From Alitta virens (lineage: Eukaryota > Annelida > Polychaeta > Phyllodocida > Nereididae), in contig OW028581.1 in NCBI GenBank assembly GCA_932294295.1, positions 11,481,026 to 11,545,025 of the forward strand: a DNA stretch of 64,000 bases, read 5' to 3'. The notes below the pieces were generated by a model. The model saw nothing but the letters and a program-made list of their open reading frames with translations. It was not told the origin of the DNA and searched no databases. The translations under genes and the position numbers were made by a program. This document shows, one piece after another, positions 54,371 through 64,000 of the stretch (its first letter is position 1; each line of letters begins with the position of its first letter).

Positions 54371-56980
54371 GTGTGCCCAAACCATGGCAGAATGGTGCCC
54401 ATATCATGGCAGTTTAGTGCTTGACTTAACACAGGTTGTTGTGTGCCCAAATCATGGCAGTTTAAGGCTTAGCTTTGCACAAGCAGTTGTGTGCGCAAAC
54501 CATGGCAGTTTAAGGCTCCGCTTACACATGCAGTTGTGTGCCCAAACCATGGCAGTTTAAGGCCATGCTTCATGCAAGCAGTTGTGTGCCCAAACCATGG
54601 CAGAATTGTGCCCAAATCATGGCAGAATTGTGTTAAAATCATGGCAGTTAAATGCTTGACTTAACTCAGGTTGTGGTGTGCCCAAACCATGGCAGAAGTG
54701 TGCCCAAATGATAGCAGCTTATGGCTGTGCTTCGCATTAACAGTTGTGGGGAAAAAACCATGGCTGGATTGTGCTCAAATCATTGCAGTTTAGTGCTTGA
54801 TTTTACACTGGTTTTTGTGTGCCCAAACCTTGGCAGAATTACGCCCAAATCATTGCAGTTTAGTGCTTGATTTTACACAGGTTTTTGTGTGCCCAAACCA
54901 TAGCAGAATTGTGCCGAAACTATGGCAGTTGAAGGCCATGCTTCATGCAAGCAGTTGTGTGCCCAAAACATTGCAGAATTGTGCCCAAATCATGGCAGTT
55001 TAGTGCTTAACTTAACACAGGTTGTTGTGTGCCCAAACCATGGCAGTTTAAGGCCATGCTTCATGCAAGCAGTTGTGTGCCCAAAACATTGCAGAATTGT
55101 GCCCAAATCATGGCAGTTTAGTGCTTAACTTAACACAGGTTGTTGTGTGCCCAAACCATGGCAGAATTGTGCCCAAATCATGGCAGTTTAGTGCTTGACT
55201 TAACACAGGTTGTTGTGTGCCCAAACCATGGCAGAATTATGCCCAAATCATGGCAGTTTAAGGCTATGCTTTGCACAAGCAGTTATGTGCCCAAACCATG
55301 GCAGAATTGTGCCCAAATCATGGCAGTTTAAGGCTTAGCTTTGCACAAGCAGTTGTGTGCGCAAACCATGGCAGTTTAAGGCTACACTTACACATGCAAT
55401 TGTGTGCCCAAACCATGGCAGTTTAAGGCCATGCTTCATGCAAGCAGTTGTGTGCCCAAACCATGGCAGAATTGTGCCCAAATCATGGCAGAATTGTGCT
55501 CAAATCATGGCAGTTAAATGCTTGACTTAACACAGGTTGTTGTGTGCCCAAACCATGGCAGAATTGTGCCCAAATTATGGCAGTTTAGTGCTTGACCTAA
55601 CACAGGTTGTTGTGTGCCCAAACCATGGCAGAATTGTGCCCAAATTATGGCAGTTTAAGGCTATGCTTTGCACAAGCAGTTGCTTGCCCAAACCTTGGCA
55701 GAATTGCGCCCAAATCATTGCAGTTTAGTGCTTGATTTTACACAGGTTTTTGTGTGCCCAAACCATAGCAGAATTGTGCCGAAACTATGGCAGTTGAAGG
55801 CCATGCTTCATGCAAGCAGTTGCGTGCCTAAACCCTGGCAGAATTGTGCCCAAATCATGGCAGTTTTGAGCTTGACTTTACACAGGTTGTTGTGTGCCCA
55901 AACCATGGCAGAATTGTGCCCAAATCATGGCAGTTTAGTGCTTGACTTAACACAGGTTGTTGTGTGCCCAAAGCATGGCAGAATTGTGCCCAAACCATTG
56001 CAGTTTATGGCTATGATTTACACAAGCAGTTGTGTGCCCAAACCATGGCAGTTTAAGGCCATGCTTCATGCAAGCAGTTGTGTGCCCAAAACATTGCAGA
56101 ATTGTGCCCAAATCATGGCAGTTTAGTGCTTAACTTAACACAGGTTGTTGTGTGCCCAAACCATGGCAGAATTGTGCCCAAATCATGGCAGTTTAGTGCT
56201 TGACTTAACACAGGTTGTTGTGTGCCCAAACCATGGCAGAATTATGCCCAAATCATGGCAGTTTAAGGCTATGCTTTGCACAAGCAGTTATGTGCCCAAA
56301 CCATGGCAGAATTGTGCCCAAATCATGGCAGTTTAAGGCTTAGCTTTGCACAAGCAGTTGTGTGCGCAAACCATGGCAGTTTAAGGCTACACTTACACAT
56401 GCAGTTGTGTGCCCAAACCATGGCAGTTTAAGGCCATGCTTCATGCAAGCAGTTGTGTGCCCAAACCATGGCAGAATTGTGCCCAAATCATGGCAGAATT
56501 GTGCTCAAATCATGGCAGTTAAATGCTTGACTTAACACAGGTTGTTGTGTGCCCAAACCATGGCAGAATTGTGCCCAAATTATGGCAGTTTAGTGCTTGA
56601 CTTAACACAGGTTGTTGTGTGCCCAAACCATGGCAGAATTGTGCCCAAATTATGGCAGTTTAAGGCTATGCTTTGCACAAGCAGTTGCTTGCCCTAACCC
56701 TGGCAGAATTGTGCCCAAATCATGGCAGTTTTGAGCTTGACTTTCCACAGGTTGTTGTGTGCCCAAACCATGGCAGAATTGTGCCCAAATCATGGCAGTT
56801 TAGTGCTTGACTTAACACAGGTTGTTGTGTGCCCAAACCATGGCAGAATTGTGCCCAAATCATGGCAGTTTAGTGCTTGACTTAACACAGGTTGTTGTGT
56901 GCCCAAACCATGGCAGAATTGTGCCCAAACGATGACAAAATTGTGCCGAAATCATGGAAGTTTAAGGCCTTGCTTCATGT
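54371..56980 (+). repeat. 70-bp satellite array between S2 and S3
   Basis: The longest block; with S2 it gives a 3,187-bp unit. It includes an internal duplication: the ttgcagaattgtgcccaaatc / gcttaacttaacacag segment repeats at about 54,945-55,025 and 55,065-55,140. Confidence 0.95.
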
Positions 56981-57557
56981 GTTGTAGTCTTATATTCCTT
57001 TATTATGGTGTTTGTTTCTCGCTTCTGTGATGAGGTCCGGGTGGACCTGTTGACCGCCGGAAGTCAGGATGTGTCCCTTGCAGTGTCATGGAATAAGGGA
57101 ACACCAGAACCAGTTCAAGTCTTTCTTCAGATCACATCATGATATATCCATTTCAGACCACCTCGTACTCTGCTATTAGCTCTGAGCTCTTTCCCCCTTC
57201 TGATTCATGCTGTTTACTTCATCTTATTCATATGAACCAAAATGTAACTATTCTGAGTTATTTGAGGGGATTCAGCGTCGTAGTCAATTAAGTAAATACG
57301 ACGCTGGACTCAAAATCTTCCTTTTTTTCTCTGCCCCTGGTGCCCATTTACTGAACTATACTGTTTTGCACATGCCTAGTGCTCTTTTACTGAACTAGAC
57401 AATCTTGCACAGTCACAGTGTTCATGCACTGAACTAAACTGTTCTGCACATGCCTAGTGCTTTTTCACTGAACTAAACAATCTTGCACAGTCACAGTGTT
57501 TATGCACTGAACTAAACTTGCTAGTGACATGGCTATGCCACATTCATGCAAGCTGAT
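56981..57557 (+). repeat. Satellite spacer S3
   Basis: As S1 with few substitutions (tgtaactattc; gctggactcaaaatc); hairpin at 57,273-57,306. Confidence 0.95.
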
Positions 57558-58667
57558 GTGTGCCCAAACCATGGCAGAATGGTGCCCATATCATGAAAGT
57601 TTAGTGCTTGACTTTACACAGCTTGTTGTGTGCCCAAATTATGGCAGAATTGTGCTGAAATCATGGCAGTTTAAGGCTGTGCTTCACGCAAGCATTTGTG
57701 TGCCCAAACCATTTCTGAATGTTCCGATAGCATAGCAGTTTAGTGCTTGACTTAACACAGGTTGTTGTGTGCCCAAACCATGGCAGAATTGTGCCCAAAT
57801 CATGGCAGTTTAAGGCTATACTTTGCACAAGCAGTTGCGTGCCCAAACCCTGGCAGAATTGTGCCCAAATCATGGCAGTTTAGTGCTTGACTTAACACAG
57901 GTTGTTGTGTGCCCAAACCATGGCAGAATTATGCCCAAATCATGGCAGTTTAAGGCTATGCTTTGCACAAGCAGTTATGTGCCCAAACTATGGCAGAATT
58001 GTGCCCAAATCATGGCAGTTTAAGGCTTAGCTTTGCACAAGCAGTTGTGTGCGCAAACCATGGCAGTTTAAGGCTACACTTACACATGCAGTTGTGTGCC
58101 CAAACCATGGCAGTTTAAGATCATGCTTCATGCAAGCAGTTGTGTGCCCAAACCATGGCAGAATTGTGCCCAAATCATGGCAGAATTGTGCTCAAATCAT
58201 GGCAGTTAAATGCTTGACTTAACACAGGTTGTTGTGTGCCCAAACCATGGCAGAATTGTGCCCACATTATGGCAGTTTAGTGCTTGACTTAACACAGGTT
58301 GTTGTGTGCACAAACCATGGCAGAATTTTGCCCAAATTATGGCAGTTTAAGGCTATGCTTTGCACAAGCAGTTGCTTGCCCAAACCCTGGCAGAATTGTG
58401 CCCAAATCATGGCAGTTTTGAGCTTGACTTTCCACAGGTTGTTGTGTGCCCAAACCATGGCAGAATTGTGCCCAAATCATGGCAGTTTTGTGCTTGACTT
58501 AACACAGGTTGTTGTGTGCCCAAACCATGGCAGAATTGTGCCCAAATCATGGCAGTTTAGTGCTTGACTTAACACAGGTTGTTGTGTGCCCAAACCATGG
58601 CAGAATTGTGCCCAAAGGATGACAAAATTGTGCCGAAATCATGGAAGTTTAAGGCCTTGCTTCATGT
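57558..58667 (+). repeat. 70-bp satellite array between S3 and S4
   Basis: Begins with a variant monomer (catatcatgaaagtttag) and a marker, CATTTCTGAATGTTCCGATA, not present before this point. Higher-order unit 1,687 bp. Confidence 0.95.
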
Positions 58668-59244
58668 GTTGTAGTCTTATATTCCTTTATTATGGTGTTT
58701 GTTTCTCGCTTCTGTGATGAGGTCCGGGTGGACCTGTTGACCGCCGGAAGTCAGGATGTGTCCCTTGCAGTGTCATGGAATAAGGGAACACCAGAACCAG
58801 TTCAAGTCTTTCTTCAGATCACATCATGATATATCCATTTCAGACCACCTCGTACTCTGCTATTAGCTCTGAGCTCTTTCCCCCTTCTGATTCATGCTGT
58901 TTACTTCATCTTATTCATATGAACCAAAATGTAACTATTCTGAGTTATTTGAGGGGATTCAGCGTCGTAGTCAATTAAGTAAATACGACGCTGGACTCAA
59001 AATCTTCCTTTTTTTCTCTGCCCCTGGTGCCCATTTACTGAACTATACTGTTTTGCACATGCCTAGTGCTCTTTTACTGAACTAGACAATCTTGCACAGT
59101 CACAGTGTTCATGCACTGAACTAAACTGTTCTGCACATGCCTAGTGCTTTTTCACTGAACTAAACAATCTTGCACAGTCACAGTGTTTATGCACTGAACT
59201 AAACTTGCTAGTGACATGGCTATGCCACATTCATGCAAGCTGAT
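58668..59244 (+). repeat. Satellite spacer S4
   Basis: Same as S3; hairpin at 58,960-58,993. Confidence 0.95.
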
Positions 59245-60354
59245 GTGTGCCCAAACCATGGCAGAATGGTGCCCATATCATGAAAGTTTAGTGCTTGACT
59301 TTACACAGCTTGTTGTGTGCCCAAATTATGGCAGAATTGTGCTGAAATCATGGCAGTTTAAGGCTGTGCTTCACGCAAGCATTTGTGTGCCCAAACCATT
59401 TCTGAATGTTCCGATAGCATAGCAGTTTAGTGCTTGACTTAACACAGGTTGTTGTGTGCCCAAACCATGGCAGAATTGTGCCCAAATCATGGCAGTTTAA
59501 GGCTATACTTTGCACAAGCAGTTGCGTGCCCAAACCCTGGCAGAATTGTGCCCAAATCATGGCAGTTTAGTGCTTGACTTAACACAGGTTGTTGTGTGCC
59601 CAAACCATGGCAGAATTATGCCCAAATCATGGCAGTTTAAGGCTATGCTTTGCACAAGCAGTTATGTGCCCAAACCATGGCAGAATTGTGCCCAAATCAT
59701 GGCAGTTTAAGGCTTAGCTTTGCACAAGCAGTTGTGTGCGCAAACCATGGCAGTTTAAGGCTACACTTACACATGCAGTTGTGTGCCCAAACCATGGCAG
59801 TTTAAGATCATGCTTCATGCAAGCAGTTGTGTGCCCAAACCATGGCAGAATTGTGCCCAAATCATGGCAGAATTGTGCTCAAATCATGGCAGTTAAATGC
59901 TTGACTTAACACAGGTTGTTGTGTGCCCAAACCATGGCAGAATTGTGCCCAAATTATGGCAGTTTAGTGCTTGACTTAACACAGGTTGTTGTGTGCACAA
60001 ACCATGGCAGAATTTTGCCCAAATTATGGCAGTTTAAGGCTATGCTTTGCACAAGCAGTTGCTTGCCCAAACCCTGGCAGAATTGTGCCCAAATCATGGC
60101 AGTTTTGAGCTTGACTTTCCACAGGTTGTTGTGTGCCCAAACCATGGCAGAATTGTGCCCAAATCATGGCAGTTTTGTGCTTGACTTAACACAGGTTGTT
60201 GTGTGCCCAAACCATGGCAGAATTGTGCCCAAATCATGGCAGTTTAGTGCTTGACTTAACACAGGTTGTTGTGTGCCCAAACCATGGCAGAATTGTGCCC
60301 AAAGGATGACAAAATTGTGCCGAAATCATGGAAGTTTAAGGCCTTGCTTCATGT
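59245..60354 (+). repeat. 70-bp satellite array between S4 and S5
   Basis: Near-identical to 57,558-58,667; unit 1,687 bp. Confidence 0.95.
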
Positions 60355-60931
60355 GTTGTAGTCTTATATTCCTTTATTATGGTGTTTGTTTCTCGCTTCT
60401 GTGATGAGGTCCGGGTGGACCTGTTGACCGCCGGAAGTCAGGATGTGTCCCTTGCAGTGTCATGGAATAAGGGAACACCAGAACCAGTTCAAGTCTTTCT
60501 TCAGATCACATCATGATATATCCATTTCAGACCACCTCGTACTCTGCTATTAGCTCTGAGCTCTTTCCCCCTTCTGATTCATGCTGTTTACTTCATCTTA
60601 TTCATATGAACCAAAATGTAACTATTCTGAGTTATTTGAGGGGATTCAGCGTCGTAGTCAATTAAGTAAATACGACGCTGCACTCAAAAGCTTCCTTTTT
60701 TTCTCTGCCCCTGGTGCCCATTTACTGAACTATACTGTTTTGCACATGCCTAGTGCTCTTTTACTGAACTAGACAATCTTGCACAGTCACAGTGTTCATG
60801 CACTGAACTATACTGTTCTGCACATGCCTAGTGCTTTTTCACTGAACTAAACAATCTTGCACAGTCACAGTGTTTATGCACTGAACTAAACTTGCTAGTG
60901 ACATGGCTATGCCACATTCATGCAAGCTGAT
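60355..60931 (+). repeat. Satellite spacer S5
   Basis: As S3, but with the gctgcactcaaaagc variant of S1/S2; hairpin at 60,647-60,680. Confidence 0.95.
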
Positions 60932-62041
60932 GTGTGCCCAAACCATGGCAGAATGGTGCCCATATCATGAAAGTTTAGTGCTTGACTTTACACAGCTTGT
61001 TGTGTGCCCAAATTATGGCAGAATTGTGCTGAAATCATGGCAGTTTAAGGCTGTGCTTCACGCAAGCATTTGTGTGCCCAAACCATTTCTGAATGTTCCG
61101 ATAGCATAGCAGTTTAGTGCTTGACTTAACACAGGTTGTTGTGTGCCCAAACCATGGCAGAATTGTGCCCAAATCATGGCAGTTTAAGGCTATACTTTGC
61201 ACAAGCAGTTGCGTGCCCAAACCCTGGCAGAATCGTGCCCAAATCATGGCAGTTTAGTGCTTGACTTAACACAGGTTGTTGTGTGCCCAAACCATGGCAG
61301 AATTATGCCCAAATCATGGCAGTTTAAGGCTATGCTTTGCACAAGCAGTTATGTGCCCAAACCATGGCAGAATTGTGCCCAAATCATGGCAGTTTAAGGC
61401 TTAGCTTTGCACAAGCAGTTGTGTGCGCAAACCATGGCAGTTTAAGGCTACACTTACACATGCAGTTGTGTGCCCAAACCATGGCAGTTTAAGATCATGC
61501 TTCATGCAAGCAGTTGTGTGCCCAAACCATGGCAGAATTGTGCCCAAATCATGGCAGAATTGTGCTCAAATCATGGCAGTTAAATGCTTGACTTAACACA
61601 GGTTGTTGTGTGCGCAAACCATGGCAGAATTGTGCCCAAATTATGGCAGTTTAGTGCTTGACTTAACACAGGTTGTTGTGTGCACAAACCATGGCAGAAT
61701 TGTGCCCAAATTATGGCAGTTTAAGGCTATGCTTTGCACAAGCAGTTGCTTGCCCAAACCCTGGCAGAATTGTGCCCAAATCATGGCAGTTTTGAGCTTG
61801 ACTTTCCACAGGTTGTTGTGTGCCCAAACCATGGCAGAATTGTGCCCAAATCATGGCAGTTTAGTGCTTGACTTAACACAGGTTGTTGTGTGCCCAAACC
61901 ATGGCAGAATTGTGCCCAAATCATGGCAGTTTAGTGCTTGACTTAACACAGGTTGTTGTGTGCCCAAACCATGGCAGAATTGTGCCCAAAGGATGACAAA
62001 ATTGTGCCGAAATCATGGAAGTTTAAGGCCTTGCTTCATGT
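60932..62041 (+). repeat. 70-bp satellite array between S5 and S6
   Basis: Near-identical to the two arrays before it; unit 1,687 bp. Confidence 0.95.
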
Positions 62042-62618
62042 GTTGTAGTCTTATATTCCTTTATTATGGTGTTTGTTTCTCGCTTCTGTGATGAGGTCCG
62101 GGTGGACCTGTTGACCGCCGGAAGTCAGGATGTGTCCCTTGCAGTGTCATGGAATAAGGGAACACCAGAACCAGTTCAAGTCTTTCTTCAGATCACATCA
62201 TGATATATCCATTTCAGACCACCTCGTACTCTGCTATTAGCTCTGAGCTCTTTCCCCCTTCTGATTCATGCTGTTTACTTCATCTTATTCATATGAACCA
62301 AAATGTAACTATTCTGAGTTATTTGAGGGGATTCAGCGTCGTAGTCAATTAAGTAAATACGACGCTGCACTCAAAAGCTTCCTTTTTTTCTCTGCCCCTG
62401 GTGCCCATTTACTGAACTATACTGTTTTGCACATGCCTAGTGCTCTTTTACTGAACTAGACAATCTTGCACAGTCACAGTGTTCATGCACTGAACTAAAC
62501 TGTTCTGCACATGCCTAGTGCTTTTTCACTGAACTAAACAATCTTGCACAGTCACAGTGTTTATGCACTGAACTAAACTTGCTAGTGACATGGCTATGCC
62601 ACATTCATGCAAGCTGAT
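62042..62618 (+). repeat. Satellite spacer S6
   Basis: As S5; hairpin at 62,334-62,367. Confidence 0.95.
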
Positions 62619-63658
62619 GTGTGCCCAAACCATGGCAGAATGGTGCCCATATCATGAAAGTTTAGTGCTTGACTTTACACAGCTTGTTGTGTGCCCAAAT
62701 TATGGCAGAATTGTGCTGAAATCATGGCAGTTTAAGGCTGTGCTTCACGCAAGCATTTGTGTGCCCAAACCATTTCTGAATGTTCCGATAGCATAGCAGT
62801 TTAGTGCTTGACTTAACACAGGTTGTTGTGTGCCCAAACCATGGCAGAATTGTGCCCAAATCATGGCAGTTTAAGGCTATACTTTGCACAAGCAGTTGCG
62901 TGCCCAAACCCTGGCAGAATTGTGCCCAAATCATGGCAGTTTAGTGCTTGACTTAACACAGGTTGTTGTGTGCCCAAACCATGGCAGAATTATGCCCAAA
63001 TCATGGCAGTTTAAGGCTATGCTTTGCACAAGCAGTTATGTGCCCAAACCATGGCAGAATTGTGCCCAAATTATTGCAGTTTAAGGCTTAGCTTTGCACA
63101 AGCAGTTGTGTGCGCAAACCATGGCAGTTTAAGGCTATACTTACACATGCAGTTGTGTGCCCAAACCATGGCAGTTTAAGGCCATGCTTCATGCAAGCAG
63201 TTGTGTGCCCAAACCATGGCAGAATTGTGCCCAAATCATGGCAGAATTGTGCTCAAATCATGGCAGTTAAATGCTTGACTTAACACAGGTTGTTGTGTGC
63301 CCAAACCATGGCAGAATTGTGCCCAAATTATGGCAGTTTAAGGCTATGCTTTGCACAAGCAGTTGCTTGCCCAAACCCTGGCAGAACTGTGCCCAAATCA
63401 TGGCAGTTTTGAGCTTGACTTTCCACAGGTTGTTGTGTGCCCAAACCATGGCAGAATTGTGCCCAAATCATGGCAGTTTAGTGCTTGACTTAACACAGGT
63501 TGTTGTGTGCCCAAACCATGGCAGAATTGTGCCCAAATCATGGCAGTTTAGTGCTTGACTTAACACAGGTTGTTGTGTGCCCAAACCATGGCAGAATTGT
63601 GCCCAAAGGATGACAAAATTGTGCCGAAATCATGGAAGTTTAAGGCCTTGCTTCATGT
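62619..63658 (+). repeat. 70-bp satellite array between S6 and S7
   Basis: As the preceding arrays but exactly 70 bp (one monomer) shorter, giving a 1,617-bp unit. Confidence 0.95.
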
Positions 63659-64000
63659 GTTGTAGTCTTATATTCCTTTATTATGGTGTTTGTTTCTCGC
63701 TTCTGTGATGAGGTCCGGGTGGACCTGTTGACCGCCGGAAGTCAGGATGTGTCCCTTGCAGTGTCATGGAATAAGGGAACACCAGAACCAGTTCAAGTCT
63801 TTCTTCAGATCACATCATGATATATCCATTTCAGACCACCTCGTACTCTGCTATTAGCTCTGAGCTCTTTCCCCCTTCTGATTCATGCTGTTTACTTCAT
63901 CTTATTCATATGAACCAAAATGTAACTATTCTGAGTTATTTGAGGGGATTCAGCGTCGTAGTCAATTAAGTAAATACGACGCTGCACTCAAAAGCTTCCT
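63659..64000 (+). repeat. Satellite spacer S7, cut by the window end
   Basis: Begins as S6; hairpin at 63,951-63,984. The satellite continues beyond the window. Confidence 0.95.

Noticed and set aside
47110..64000. CRISPR-like appearance of regular repeats
   Set aside because: The monomers are contiguous with no unique spacers, in a eukaryotic repeat context; this is a satellite.

Overview
The window looks like repeat-rich intergenic DNA from an invertebrate animal, probably marine, although the species cannot be fixed from sequence alone. The DNA is AT-rich and non-bacterial: there are GT-AG introns, a two-ORF LINE, a tRNA-derived SINE, a tyrosine-recombinase (DIRS/Ngaro-like) retrotransposon, several intron-bearing P/THAP9-like DNA transposons, a hAT-like MITE, a GATA microsatellite and a long higher-order satellite. 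I found no convincing host protein gene. Nearly every coding stretch belongs to a mobile element, most of them decayed.

Layout. 1-1,075 (minus) is the 3' part of a tyrosine-recombinase retrotransposon (RNase H tail overlapping a recombinase ORF). It is fused at about 1,075 to a P-like transposase exon (to 1,487), with two orphan exon-like ORFs behind it. 6,922-12,459 (plus) is a nine-exon P/THAP9-like transposase pseudogene with a 1.6 kb inverted-repeat element nested in its second intron. 13,544-13,684 is a hAT-like MITE with an 8-bp target duplication. 14,185-17,192 holds two copies of a CAGCTGG-rich element with an internal 78-bp minisatellite. 18,306-19,222 is a small element with inverted subterminal motif arrays. 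19,460-20,630 may be a spliced non-coding transcript. 21,482-22,395 is a GATA microsatellite.

23,238-26,013 (plus) is a second P-like pseudogene, interrupted by a LINE 3' fragment. 33,262-26,855 (minus) is a third, convergent P-like gene whose 3' half still reads in frame across its splice sites and which keeps all four acidic RNase H positions. A CAGCTGG element sits in its last intron and a SINE in another intron. At 36,350-41,717 a further CAGCTGG element is split by a LINE (37,214-41,606) with intact ORF1 and ORF2 joined by an overlapping TAATG. 42,320-42,550 is another transposase-like exon, partly duplicated at 17,660-17,766. About 42,825-44,995 is an inverted-repeat element carrying perfect DR1 sites and a THAP-like remnant.

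From about 46,670 to the window end lies a higher-order satellite. It alternates arrays of a 70-bp monomer with a conserved ~577-bp spacer; unit lengths are 2,532, 3,187, 1,687, 1,687, 1,687 and 1,617 bp. The first array is inverted and meets the next at a sharp palindromic junction near 48,375.

The elements form a nested record of insertions: LINE into CAGCTGG element, CAGCTGG element into P-like intron, LINE fragment into P-like gene, TIR element into P-like intron. The features most worth follow-up are the CAGCTGG family (6-bp target duplications, 1-8 internal 78-bp repeats), the young LINE, and the spacer-satellite.
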